From Aphanocapsa lilacina HA4352-LM1 (lineage in GTDB: Bacteria > Cyanobacteriota > Cyanobacteriia > Gloeobacterales > Gloeobacteraceae): 64,000 nt of DNA. The stretch covers positions 1-64,000 of the forward strand of contig JAHHGR010000007.1 in the NCBI GenBank assembly GCA_019359725.1, read 5' to 3'. Below are positions 28,375 to 36,525 of the stretch, piece by piece. A program made the position numbers and the translations under genes. Positions within the stretch are counted from its first letter, which is position 1. Every line of letters begins with the position of its first letter. Below the pieces are notes generated by a model, which saw only the letters and a list, made by a program, of their open reading frames with translations, had not been told where the DNA came from and did no database searches.

Positions 28375-29217
28375 TTACGCATCGACCGCCCAGGGCACCG
28401 CGAGCCGGAACAGCCACTTAAACAGCGCGTCGATAGCCAGGCCAATCAGGCCGATGACCAGGATGCCCACGAAGATCTCGTCGGTCTTGAGAAAGCGCTG
28501 CGAGACGAGGATCCGGTAGCCCAACCCGGAGTTGGCCGCCACCAGTTCGGCCACCACCACAAAGTTCCAGGCCGTGGCGATGTTGATGCGCAGGGTGTCG
28601 ATGATGCTGGGCAACGTCGCAGGCAGGATCACTCGAAAGAAGGCATCCCGCCTGCCCGCCCCGAGGGTGTAGCTTACCTTCAGCCAGTCGGCGGGTACGA
28701 ATTTGACGGCGTCGGCCACCATCAAAGTGTTGTAGAAGAAACTGCCGATAAAGATGATCGCAATCTTGGCTGGTTCGTCCAGGCCCACCCAGAGAATAAT
28801 CAGCGGAATAAACGCAGCGGCGGGCATGTAGCGAAACAGGCCCAGCACCGGCCCAAAGAGGCCCTCGACGAGCTTGAAAGTACCGATCGAAAGTCCCAAA
28901 GGAATGGCCACCAGCGCCGAGAGCAAAAAACCCAGCCCGACCCGCGAAAGACTTGCCAGGCTGTCGTTGAATAAGTCGCCACTCTGGGCGAGGCGCACCG
29001 CCGCCTGCCACACCGCTGGGGGAGTAGGCACAAACAGTGGATCCACCCGGCCACCGACGCTGAGCAACACCCAACCGGTGAGCGGTACGGCGATCGACAG
29101 AGTGATAGCCAGCAGATAGACATTGCGGGGAATGTCGGTGCGGATGCCCAACAGCGGCCGGGGGCGCGGCTGAAACGGGTCGGCGCTGCGCGCCGGGCGC
29201 ACGGCGGTATTGCTCAT
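28375..29217 (-). CDS. ABC transporter permease (nitrate/sulfonate/taurine type)
   Basis: A 280-residue inner-membrane permease of the SsuC/TauC/NrtB family. The N-terminal cytoplasmic tail is Arg/Pro-rich, and about six helices follow (for example NVYLLAITLSIAVPLTGWVLL). The coupling EAA loop reads DAVKFVPADWLKVSYTLGAGRRDAFFRVILP. It overlaps the ATPase gene by 4 nt and is the last gene of the binding protein-ATPase-permease operon. The cargo is not determined by this subunit. Confidence 0.88.
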   Translation of the reverse strand: MSNTAVRPARSADPFQPRPRPLLGIRTDIPRNVYLLAITLSIAVPLTGWVLLSVGGRVDPLFVPTPPAVWQAAVRLAQSGDLFNDSLASLSRVGLGFLLSALVAIPLGLSIGTFKLVEGLFGPVLGLFRYMPAAAFIPLIILWVGLDEPAKIAIIFIGSFFYNTLMVADAVKFVPADWLKVSYTLGAGRRDAFFRVILPATLPSIIDTLRINIATAWNFVVVAELVAANSGLGYRILVSQRFLKTDEIFVGILVIGLIGLAIDALFKWLFRLAVPWAVDA

Positions 29218-30002
29218 CGGGTCTCCTCGGCGAGGGGTTGGCGGGCGCGCAGCAAGTCCAGAATGTCCTGCTCGATTTGCTGAAAGGCGGCGGTGCGCTT
29301 GCAGCCTAAAGAGCGTTCCCGGCCTAAAGGCACGGGCACCTCCCGGGCGATGTGGCCGGGCCGGGCGGACATCGCGTAGACGCGGTCGGCCAGAAAGACC
29401 GCCTCCTCGACGTCATGGGTGATCATCAGGACCGTGATCGCGGTGCGGCGGACCACCGAGAGCAAAAATTCCTGCAGCGTCTCTTTGGTCTGGCAGTCGA
29501 GGGCGCCGAACGGTTCGTCTAAAAGCAGAATTTGCGGTTCGTTGACCATGGCCCGGGCGATGGCGGCGCGCTGCTTCATGCCGCCTGATAGGGCGCACGG
29601 CAGGCTGTCGGCAAATTTAGCCAGTCCCACGATCTCCAGGTAATGATCGACCCGCTCGCGCCGTTCGGCCGCGCTCAGCTTGCGCAGCTTCAAACCAAAC
29701 TCGACATTGCCCCGCACGCTCAGCCAGGGATAGAGCGTGTAGTTCTGAAAGACCATGCCCCGGTCGGCTCCCGGTCCGGCCACAGGACTGCCGCTCAGGA
29801 GCACTTCGCCGGCCGATGGGTCCTCGAGGCCCGCGACGATACCCAGCAAGGTCGATTTGCCGCAGCCGGAAGCGCCCACCAGGCAGGCAAATTCCCCGGC
29901 TTTCACACTCATCGAGATATCGTCGAGCACCAGCAGCGGCCCGCTTTTGGTGGAGAACAGTTTACTTAAGTGCCGGATTTGCAGGGTGGGTGGGTCGGTC
30001 AT
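29214..30002 (-). CDS. ABC transporter ATPase (nitrate/sulfonate/taurine type)
   Basis: A 262-residue ABC ATPase of the SsuB/TauB/NrtC group. Walker A is LVGASGCGKSTLLGIVAGLE, the Q-loop is MVFQNYTLYPWLSVRGNVEFGL, the signature is ALSGGMKQRAAIARAMVN, Walker B is ILLLDEPFGALDCQT, and the switch is MITHDVEEAVFLADRVYAM. It overlaps the gene on each side by 4 nt, so the three subunits are made together. It drives import of an organic or oxyanion solute from the periplasm. Confidence 0.93.
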   Translation of the reverse strand: MTDPPTLQIRHLSKLFSTKSGPLLVLDDISMSVKAGEFACLVGASGCGKSTLLGIVAGLEDPSAGEVLLSGSPVAGPGADRGMVFQNYTLYPWLSVRGNVEFGLKLRKLSAAERRERVDHYLEIVGLAKFADSLPCALSGGMKQRAAIARAMVNEPQILLLDEPFGALDCQTKETLQEFLLSVVRRTAITVLMITHDVEEAVFLADRVYAMSARPGHIAREVPVPLGRERSLGCKRTAAFQQIEQDILDLLRARQPLAEETR

Positions 30003-31015
30003 CTCTGGGCATCGCGCGCGGCAAGGACGAAGCGGGGATCGACGACGTTGGTCAGATCCGGAACGGCCGGGATCTGGCCCTGATCTTTGAGGAAGCGGGC
30101 GAGCGACTGCAGGGCGTTCGGCAGATAGCTTTTGCTGTTGGGGTTGGTGAGCATGTCGATGTTGAGGGCAAGGTCTGCCAGTTGCAGCCCGCGCAGATAG
30201 TCTTCGACTTCCGCCGGGGTGATATTGAGCAGGCGGGCGGTGAGGGCGTAGCCCGCCCGGGGGTCGGCCTGCAAGTCGGCCAGCCCCTTCAAGACAGCAT
30301 CCACGAAGCCCTGCACCACCTCGGGGTGCGCTTCGACAAACCGGGCATCGAAGACGTAGATGTCGCTAATCGCATCCGGCAGGCGCGCAGAATCGAACAA
30401 AATCCGCCCATCGGCCTGCGCCCGGTTAGCCGAACCCAAATAAGGCGCGTAGGTGACCGCCGCTTCCACCTGGCCGCTTCTGTAGGCGGCCCCGGCGGCG
30501 TCGGGCGGGGTGTTGATGATCGTGATGTCCTTGCCGCCCAGACCCGCCCCGGCAATCGCCTGCAAAAAAAAGAAGTGGCTCACCGAACCGAGTTCGAGGG
30601 CGACTTTGCGTCCTTTGAGGTCAGCTAGATCCCGGATGCTGTTGCGCGCGAGCACACCGTCACCTCCCACCGAGCGGTCGACCACCATCACCACGCGCAG
30701 ATCCTTGCCCTTCGCCCGCACATCCACCGCCCCGGCGGTGACCTCGGCCCCCCCCTCGAGCTTGCCCCCCGCGAAGGCGAGGGTGCCCTGGCCGGGGCTC
30801 GGGAAGTTGCGCACATTGAACGCCTCGGGCAGATAGCCTTTCTCGCGGGCGATATAGAGCGGCGTATAGCCAACCCAATCGACGATCCCAAAGGACGCCC
30901 CCGCCGGGCGCGTCGCGCCGTCCCCACCTCCGGTACAGCCGGCAAGCGCGAGCCCGCCCAGGGCCAGAACGCTGCGGCGTGTCCATTGGTGCAAAGCAAA
31001 ATCGGCCAGGTCCAT
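29999..31015 (-). CDS. ABC transporter substrate-binding lipoprotein (NMT1/SsuA-like)
   Basis: A 338-residue periplasmic binding protein. The N-terminus has a twin-arginine-like TRRSVLALGGLALAGC ending in a lipobox Cys (residue 27), so it is likely a Tat or Sec lipoprotein. The fold is that of SsuA/TauA/NMT1 proteins: FGIVDWVGYTPLYIAREKGY, DLADLKGRKVALELGSVSHF and VEAAVTYAPYLGSA. Residues in the cleft differ enough that nitrate, sulfonate or a thiamine precursor cannot be told apart. It is the first gene of the operon, divergent from the S9 peptidase gene with about 200 bp of control region. Confidence 0.85.
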   Translation of the reverse strand: MDLADFALHQWTRRSVLALGGLALAGCTGGGDGATRPAGASFGIVDWVGYTPLYIAREKGYLPEAFNVRNFPSPGQGTLAFAGGKLEGGAEVTAGAVDVRAKGKDLRVVMVVDRSVGGDGVLARNSIRDLADLKGRKVALELGSVSHFFFLQAIAGAGLGGKDITIINTPPDAAGAAYRSGQVEAAVTYAPYLGSANRAQADGRILFDSARLPDAISDIYVFDARFVEAHPEVVQGFVDAVLKGLADLQADPRAGYALTARLLNITPAEVEDYLRGLQLADLALNIDMLTNPNSKSYLPNALQSLARFLKDQGQIPAVPDLTNVVDPRFVLAARDAQR

Positions 31016-31211
31016 GGGCGGTCCGCGGTTCCCCGAAGCGGCGATTGGCCCATGGTGTCACCGGTTCCCGAGTCGTTCAGTGACTTTCAATACGTTCCAT
31101 CCATCCTGCTGGGCCAATCTGTCGCACCGAACACAGGAGCGCTCCGCCGCCGGGGTACACTGGGCTCGATGTGATGAGACCGGTGCAAGGGCGAGCCCGG
31201 CAGGAGTGTTT

Positions 31212-33176
31212 GTGGTGGGCGGCAAGTTCTGGAGCGTTCTGATGTCCCTGGCTTTACTTGCCGCCTCGGCGGGGGCGGCGGCCCAGACAAAACCACCCGC
31301 CCCGGCCACCCCGGCCCCCGAGGATGTGCCGGTGCCGGTACCGGGTAGCCTGGGGCTTGCAGGCGCTCGCTGTGCTGACATCTCGCGTTACCTGAACGCC
31401 CGCGCTGCCGTCAATCCGTCCCTTTCGCCCGACGGGGGCGAACTTGCCTACCGCACCGGCGTCTCCGGCCAGCCGCAACTGTGGGTGAATGGTCCGGACG
31501 GGCCGCGCCAGCTCACCTTCGGCGAGAGCGTCAATATCGCCGCATGGTCCCCGGCGGGCGATGGGATCGCCTACTCGGTCGATCGCGGCGGCGACGAGCG
31601 CGAGGGCTACTATTTCATCTCCCCCGACGGCAAGCGCGAGCGCGGACTGGTCGCCCCCGCCGATTCGTTTCGAGTCTGGGGGGGCTTCTCGCGCGACGGC
31701 AGCCAGGTGGCCTACGCCGCCACCGAGCCGGGCAAAGCCGATTTCAACGTCTACGTATTCACCGTCGCCACCGGCCAGACGCGCCGGGTCTTGAGCGGCC
31801 AGGCGGGGATCTACCCGGTGGCCTGGCGGCCGGATGGCAAGGCCCTGGTGCTCTCGCGGGTGCGCGGCGAAGATGCCAACGATCTGCTTTATCTGGATCT
31901 GACGACGGGTCAGGCGAGCGATCTGCTCGTGCCGCCCGAAGCCTCCGCCTACACCCAGATCGCCTGGACGCCGGACGGTAAAGGATTTTATCTTTCCACC
32001 AATCAAGATCGCGACTTTGCTGCCCTCGCCTACTACGACTTTGCCGCCCGCAACCTGCGCACCGTCGAGACTCCCGCCCACGACGTGGAGGCAGTGGCCC
32101 TCTCGGGCGACGGCCGCTACTTAGCCTGGAGTGAAAACGTCGGTGGTTTCTCCGAGGCGCGGCTAAGGGATCTGCGCACCAACCGGACCGTGCCGATTCT
32201 CGGTCTACCCAAAGGGGTGATCCAGACGCTGAGTTGGGCGGATCGCGCTGCGCGCCTGGCTTTTCAGGTGTCCGGTCCCCAGGTGCCGGGGGATGTCTGG
32301 GTGCTCAATGCCCAGCGCGGCGACCTCAAGCGGGTCACCAAATCCGCCACCGGCGGTCTGGACGAGAGCACCTTCGTCATTCCCGAAGCGGTGTCCTTCA
32401 AAAGCCACGACGGCGAAACGATCTACGGCCTGCTGTACCGGCCTGCCGGGGCGACGACCCGCACGCTCCCCCCGGCGGTGGTGATGGTCCACGGCGGCCC
32501 CACCGCCCAGGCGCGGCCCGATTTTGACGCGGCGACCCAGTATCTGGTGGCCAGAGGTTACGCGATTCTCGATCTCAATTTCCGCGGTTCCACCGGCTAC
32601 GGCAAGCGCTTCGCCCGCCTCGACAACGGCCGATTGCGCCCCAACGCCGTCAAGGACATGGCTGCGGCGGTCGACTGGCTGGGCACCCAGGGAATCGACA
32701 ACCGGCGGGTGGCGGTGATGGGCGGTTCCTACGGCGGCTACATGACCTTTGCCGCCCTCACGACTTTGCCGGACGTTTTCCAGGCCGGGGTAGGTTTCGT
32801 GGGTGTCTCCAACTGGATTACCGCCCTCGAAGGCGCCTCACCGCAACTGAAAGCCTCCGACCGCTACGAGTACGGCAACATCGACGACCCGGCCGAGCGC
32901 GAATTTTTTACCCAACTGAGCCCGATCACCTACGTCAAGCAGGTGCGCTCGCCTTTGATGGTCCTGCACGGCGCGAACGACCCGCGCGACCCGGTGGGCG
33001 AAGCTGACCAACTGGTGGGTGCCCTGCGCTCCCAGGGAGGCGACGTCGAATATTTGCGCTTTCCCGACGAGGGCCACAGCATCCGCAAACTGACCAACCG
33101 GATCATCGCCTACCGCCGCATCGCCGGATTTTTGGAGCGCACCATCGGCAAGGGTATCGCCGTTTGTGACGGTTAG
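31212..33176 (+). CDS. Exported S9-family prolyl oligopeptidase-like peptidase
   Basis: A protein of about 654 residues. A signal peptide (FWSVLMSLALLAASAGAAAQ) is followed by a Pro-rich linker, then a WD40-like beta-propeller (repeated NPSLSPDGG, IAAWSPAGDGIAY, PVAWRPDGKALVL, QIAWTPDGKGFYL blades). Last comes an alpha/beta-hydrolase domain with the nucleophile in VMGGSYGGYMTF, Asp in LHGANDPRDP and His in DEGHSIRK. It resembles acylaminoacyl/dipeptidyl peptidases and probably degrades peptides in the periplasm. The start is GTG: AGGAG at 31202-31206 fits GTG at 31212 or 31215. The frame is open farther upstream but lacks a signal there. Confidence 0.87.
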   Translation: MVGGKFWSVLMSLALLAASAGAAAQTKPPAPATPAPEDVPVPVPGSLGLAGARCADISRYLNARAAVNPSLSPDGGELAYRTGVSGQPQLWVNGPDGPRQLTFGESVNIAAWSPAGDGIAYSVDRGGDEREGYYFISPDGKRERGLVAPADSFRVWGGFSRDGSQVAYAATEPGKADFNVYVFTVATGQTRRVLSGQAGIYPVAWRPDGKALVLSRVRGEDANDLLYLDLTTGQASDLLVPPEASAYTQIAWTPDGKGFYLSTNQDRDFAALAYYDFAARNLRTVETPAHDVEAVALSGDGRYLAWSENVGGFSEARLRDLRTNRTVPILGLPKGVIQTLSWADRAARLAFQVSGPQVPGDVWVLNAQRGDLKRVTKSATGGLDESTFVIPEAVSFKSHDGETIYGLLYRPAGATTRTLPPAVVMVHGGPTAQARPDFDAATQYLVARGYAILDLNFRGSTGYGKRFARLDNGRLRPNAVKDMAAAVDWLGTQGIDNRRVAVMGGSYGGYMTFAALTTLPDVFQAGVGFVGVSNWITALEGASPQLKASDRYEYGNIDDPAEREFFTQLSPITYVKQVRSPLMVLHGANDPRDPVGEADQLVGALRSQGGDVEYLRFPDEGHSIRKLTNRIIAYRRIAGFLERTIGKGIAVCDG

Positions 33177-33333
33177 CTCACTACGCCATCCTCACTTCTT
33201 GTCGCAATCGACACGCATCGTGCAGGCCCTCGAAGAAAAAGCCCATCCCACCCATCGAGTCTCGTTCTCACCATGCCACTAAGTCCGGGGGTATCGGGGA
33301 GGTGGCACCCCCGCGAGGCTGGGAGGAGGAGAG

Positions 33334-33371
33334 CGCGAGAGGGGAAGCGCGCAGGGGCTTCCCCTCTCGCG
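33334..33371. repeat. Long perfect hairpin
   Basis: Bases 33334-33348 are the exact reverse complement of 33357-33371, a 15-bp GC-rich stem with an 8-nt loop, in the 285-bp gap between the convergent S9 peptidase and cupredoxin genes. There is no T-run, so it is not a textbook terminator; it may end transcription from both sides or be part of a palindromic repeat. Confidence 0.7.
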
Positions 33372-33392
33372 ACCCAGACTGTCGTGCAAAGC

Positions 33393-33459
33393 TAGGTGTC
33401 AGGATTGAATCTGTCGCTTCTTTTTCAAGTGTTTGTCACGCCTTAAGATCTGACACCTA
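33393..33459. repeat. Small element with 10-bp terminal inverted repeats
   Basis: TAGGTGTCAG at 33393-33402 is mirrored by CTGACACCTA at 33450-33459, bounding 67 bp of AT-richer sequence that has no open frame. The right end lies 2 bp from the cupredoxin stop codon and belongs to the recurring stop + 4 nt + GGTGYCAG motif. The layout suggests a miniature transposable element or a palindromic extragenic repeat. Confidence 0.5.
33450..33457 (-). repeat. GGTGTCAG copy after the cupredoxin gene
   Basis: On the gene strand the sequence is TAG-AGTA-GGTGTCAG-AT: the stop codon, 4 nt, then the motif. It is also the right end of the 67-bp inverted-repeat element. Confidence 0.6.
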
Positions 33460-33461
33460 CT

Positions 33462-33794
33462 CTAACGAACCGTAATCTGTCCCTTCATGGTCGTGTGAAA
33501 CTCACAGAAGTAGTTGTACACGCCCTTATCGGCAAAAGTCAGCGTCTTGCTCTCATCGGCAAGCAATCTACCGGTGCCCGCAAATTTGAAACCCTCCTCC
33601 GGGGTGGCGGTGTGGGGAGTGGCGTCCTTATTCAGAAAAGTTACCCGGCCGCCTTTGGGGATCACGACAGCTTCGGGGGTAAACTGGAACGATTCGATGG
33701 CGATCACGGTGGCAGGGGGCGGCACCGGGGCGGCCAGGACCGCCGCGGGCACCGCCGCCAGTATCAGTGCCAGAGTCGGCAACGGTCGAAACAT
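33462..33794 (-). CDS. Exported cupredoxin (plastocyanin-like)
   Basis: A 110-residue protein with a cleavable signal peptide (LALILAAVPAAVLAAP) and a type I copper fold: VIAIESFQFTPEAVVIPKGG, then a His ligand in DATPHTATPEEG and the Cys-His-Met cluster YNYFCEFHTTMKGQITV. It should be a small periplasmic blue copper protein carrying single electrons; it is shorter and simpler than true plastocyanin. It lies 6 bp after a Tat-exported ferritin-like gene on the same strand, forming a two-gene unit. Confidence 0.88.
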   Translation of the reverse strand: MFRPLPTLALILAAVPAAVLAAPVPPPATVIAIESFQFTPEAVVIPKGGRVTFLNKDATPHTATPEEGFKFAGTGRLLADESKTLTFADKGVYNYFCEFHTTMKGQITVR

Positions 33795-33800
33795 CGGGGG

Positions 33801-34412
33801 CTATACCTTCAAGATCCAGTCTTTGCGGGTCTGGGCGCTCAAGAAGGCGGCGGGCACCTCCTGCACTGTGGGCAGCAGGCCGTGGAAGACCGCACGGATG
33901 GCGGTGGCATGCCCGGCCTCGGCGGGCAGAATCGAACTGGCCGCCGCTTGCAAGGCCGGGGTCTTAAGCTTGCCGAAAGCCGCCTGGTAGGCGAGGGCCG
34001 CGTCGATTTCGAGGGCCAGGGCCAGCTTGGCGATATTGGCGTCGGAATCGAGCCCGCCTTCGCCCGCCTTCAGATAGGCCGACAGGTCGTAGGAATCTTT
34101 GGCGGGAGCGGGGGTGGCGCCGAGGCTCTTGATGGCGTCCGCGAGGGCAGCGCGGTGGCTTTTGTGATCTGCCTGGTTGCGCAATGCCAATTCCAGCACG
34201 GTTTTGCCTACATCGGTCTTGGAGAGCTTACCGGCCGCCGCCCCGTAGGCCCAGATGGCCTGGCTTTCGAGATCGTGGGCCGCCTGCAAAATGGCCAGAT
34301 CGCCTTTATCCTGACCGAAAGCAAGCCGCGTACCCGCCATAAGGCTCAACGTTCCGGCCGCACCGGCAAGAAGCACAGACCGGCGGGAAGCCCCGCGCAT
34401 CGCATTGTCCAT
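33801..34412 (-). CDS. Tat-exported ferritin-like domain protein
   Basis: A 203-residue protein. The N-terminus carries a twin-arginine signal (SRRSVLLAGAAGTLSLMAG), so it is folded before export. The mature part is a four-helix bundle with ferritin-like spacing of acidic and His residues: AAHDLESQAIWAYGAAAG, NQADHKSHRAALADAI, LEIDAALAYQAAFG and PAEAGHATAIRAVFHG. These suggest a di-metal site, possibly iron or manganese oxidation in the periplasm. It is co-transcribed with a cupredoxin gene, which could supply or accept electrons. The exact reaction is not known. Confidence 0.75.
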   Translation of the reverse strand: MDNAMRGASRRSVLLAGAAGTLSLMAGTRLAFGQDKGDLAILQAAHDLESQAIWAYGAAAGKLSKTDVGKTVLELALRNQADHKSHRAALADAIKSLGATPAPAKDSYDLSAYLKAGEGGLDSDANIAKLALALEIDAALAYQAAFGKLKTPALQAAASSILPAEAGHATAIRAVFHGLLPTVQEVPAAFLSAQTRKDWILKV

Positions 34413-34548
34413 AACTTACGTCTCCTGAAGTGATTCGCACCGAGGTCGATATCCGTATCGTCCGGTACCAGGCAGGCGCAAGCCAGACTGAAAACTGTTC
34501 ACTTTTTGCTTGAGATTTGCTCGCCGCCGTCTTATGGCCGACCCGCCG

Positions 34549-34833
34549 TCAGGCGGCGCGGTCTTCCTCCCAGAGTTGCTGGGCTAGATCATCGGCGCAT
34601 TCGAGATCCGGCAGCACTCCGGGGGGCCGCACGACCGTGCCGTGCACCGTCTGACCGTCCATCAACTCGACCGCGGTCTGCCAAGCATCATAGAGATCAC
34701 CTTTGAATTTGGTCAGCCCCAAATAGGTGAACAGGACCACTCCGCATTCGGTGACGAATAACTTGGGTTGGGTTTGCGCGGCAAGCATCGGGTGACCCTC
34801 CTGTCCATAAAATTCAAAGTCAATTTGCTGCAC
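34549..34833 (-). CDS. Hypothetical protein
   Basis: A 94-residue acidic protein starting at GTG (MQQIDFEFYGQEGHPMLAAQ) and ending in LAQQLWEEDRAA. Its composition and third-position GC look like real coding sequence and it has no hydrophobic segments, but no family is recognised. An internal ATG (MLAAQTQPK) is an alternative start. It stands alone between the ferritin-like/cupredoxin pair and the RluA-family gene. Confidence 0.55.
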   Translation of the reverse strand: MQQIDFEFYGQEGHPMLAAQTQPKLFVTECGVVLFTYLGLTKFKGDLYDAWQTAVELMDGQTVHGTVVRPPGVLPDLECADDLAQQLWEEDRAA

Positions 34834-34985
34834 CGCCCGCTAAATGCTGATCGCATCCGGGCGGCACTTTGGGCATTAGATTGTATACTCCAATGTTCCG
34901 CACAAACTACGAATGAACAACTATTGAAAGGGATATTTCCTGGGATTGAGTTATCAGAATATTTGTGCATCGCCGGGGGTGGCCC

Positions 34986-35882
34986 TCAGGTGAGTTCGGG
35001 CGGCGGCGGGCACTCAAGAACCAGTCGGCGGCCGGAAGTCGGGTGCAAAAAAGACAGGCGGTGGGCGTGCAGAAAATAGCTGCCGTCGCCGGGCACCGAA
35101 GCGTCGTTGTCGAGGCGGGCAACGCCACCGGGGCCAAAAAGCGGGTCGCCGATGAGGGGATAACCGGCCGCCGCCAGATGAATGCGGATCTGGTGCGGCC
35201 TACCGGTGGAAATCGCCACCGCAAGCAGGCTGTCTGTGCACCGGCGGCGCAGAACGACGCAGTCGCTGCGGGCGGGAAGGCCGTCCGCGGCAGCGGCCCA
35301 GAGGGTACCAAGCAGAGGGTGGGGTACTTTGCCGATGGGCTGGCGGACCGTGAAGCGATCGAGCATGCCGGTACCTGAGGCGAGAGCCCGATAAAGCTTG
35401 CCGATGCGTTGCCGGCGCATCTGCTCGCTGAGGGCGGCGCGGCTGGCGTGGGTGCGGGCGAGCAGCAGCAGACCCGATGTGCCCCGACCCAGGCGATGGA
35501 TAGGTACAGGCGCTTCCTCGCCTACGAAGCGCCGCTTCAACTGCCACAGCAGCGTGTGCTCCAGAAAGCCGCCCCCCGGCAGCACCGGCAGTCCACTGGG
35601 CTTGGCCACCACCAGCACCTGTTCGTCGGCGTAGATGAGCGCGATATCGAGCGGTACCGGAAGCTCCTGCCAGGGCGGGCGGCAGTAAGTGAGCACCTGG
35701 GCGGAGCGCAAAAGTTCAGTGGAGCTGGTGGACCTGTCGTCGAGAAGCACCTGTCCGGTCTCGATGCGCGCCTGCCACTCGTGATCGCCCGAGTGGTGGT
35801 AGCGCGACAGGTAATATTCGAGCACCGTCAAACCCGCGGCCTCGGGGCCGATGCGGTCGCGGTAGGTCCAGCCCTGGTTCAT
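34986..35882 (-). CDS. RluA-family pseudouridine synthase-like protein with Gly at the catalytic Asp position
   Basis: A protein of about 298 residues with the RluA core: VVAKPSGLPVLPGGGFLEHT, then the active-site loop IHRLGRGTSGLLLLARTH, KLYRALASG, and VAISTGRPHQIRIHLAAAGY. The family loop is normally HRLDxxTSG with an essential Asp nucleophile; here that Asp is Gly. Either this is a subfamily with another chemistry or it binds RNA without catalysis. The ATG at 35882 has AGGGAG upstream. A longer start at 35930 would touch the tRNA-Glu gene and is rejected. Confidence 0.82.
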   Translation of the reverse strand: MNQGWTYRDRIGPEAAGLTVLEYYLSRYHHSGDHEWQARIETGQVLLDDRSTSSTELLRSAQVLTYCRPPWQELPVPLDIALIYADEQVLVVAKPSGLPVLPGGGFLEHTLLWQLKRRFVGEEAPVPIHRLGRGTSGLLLLARTHASRAALSEQMRRQRIGKLYRALASGTGMLDRFTVRQPIGKVPHPLLGTLWAAAADGLPARSDCVVLRRRCTDSLLAVAISTGRPHQIRIHLAAAGYPLIGDPLFGPGGVARLDNDASVPGDGSYFLHAHRLSFLHPTSGRRLVLECPPPPELT

Positions 35883-35929
35883 GGGTCTCCCTGTTCCCGG
35901 ATCAACGGGAATCTGGTAACCGTTTTGCA

Positions 35930-36002
35930 TACCCCCAACCGGATTCGAACCGGTGTCGCCGCCGTGAGAGGGCGGTGTCCTAGGCCTCTAGACGATGAGG
36001 GC
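35930..36002 (-). tRNA. tRNA-Glu (CUC anticodon)
   Basis: A 73-nt cloverleaf on the minus strand: acceptor GCCCTCA pairs with TGGGGGT (G-U closing pairs as usual for tRNA-Glu), the anticodon stem CCGCC/GGCGG encloses CTCTCAC (anticodon CTC), and the T-arm is ACCGG-TTCGAAT-CCGGT. CCA is not encoded. It reads GAG codons. Confidence 0.93.
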
Positions 36003-36104
36003 AGATAGAGCAACAGCGCTCTTGGTGGGCATTCATGCTAACCCAGGGTCGGTTCGCCTGACAACAGCCTTGGCGACACCCAAATCGAAGTGCTAGCCTG
36101 GATC

Positions 36105-36176
36105 GGGTCGTTAGCTCAGCGGTAGAGCAGGTGACTCTTAATCACTTGGTCCAGGGTTCGAATCCCTGACGGCCCA
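36105..36176 (+). tRNA. tRNA-Lys (CUU anticodon)
   Basis: A 72-nt cloverleaf: acceptor GGGTCGT/ACGGCCC with discriminator A, D-arm GCTCAGCGGTAGAGC, and anticodon stem GGTGA/TCACT around CTCTTAA, giving anticodon CTT. CCA is not encoded. A short GC hairpin with TTT follows at 36187-36205. Confidence 0.95.
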
Positions 36177-36525
36177 CTTCCAATAGCCCGCTCATCGGCG
36201 GGTTTCGTTGTTTAAAGCCCCGCGGGATTGAGTTCCACGAACCAGGATTTCGCCGACGAGCGATTTCAAATCGACCGACTCCATCGGTGCTATTCAGTCG
36301 GTCTCGATCGATCGTTTCGAGTTTGCGAAGGGCTGAAGCACGCCTGGGGGATCGGTGTGCAGGCGTCCATGATAGATTGTTCCAAGTCATGCCTGACGAA
36401 GGTAAGGACTACCGGAGAACTTCTCTGCGCCCGGGGCGCTTGCAGACGACTTGAGCAACGGCCCCGCCGGTTTCACCATCGCCCCCTGTTATACTCGGGC
36501 AGCCTCCAGCCCAAAAAGGGTGTCG
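36177..36525. other. Non-coding stretch between tRNA-Lys and a membrane protein gene
   Basis: About 350 bp without a convincing gene. It begins with a 5-bp stem (36187-36191 with 36198-36202) followed by TTT, the likely terminator of tRNA-Lys. Frames that cross it translate the tRNA itself and are discarded. The final 30 bp hold the ribosome site AAGGGTGTCG of the next gene. Confidence 0.6.

Noticed and set aside
35883-35930. Longer start of the RluA-family gene (MQNGYQIPV)
   Set aside because: It would touch the tRNA-Glu gene and has no ribosome site, while ATG 35882 has AGGGAG just upstream.
36142-36390. Minus-strand frame ending in VGRQGFEPWTK
   Set aside because: The ending is the classic translation of a tRNA T-arm (antisense of tRNA-Lys), so it is not a protein gene.
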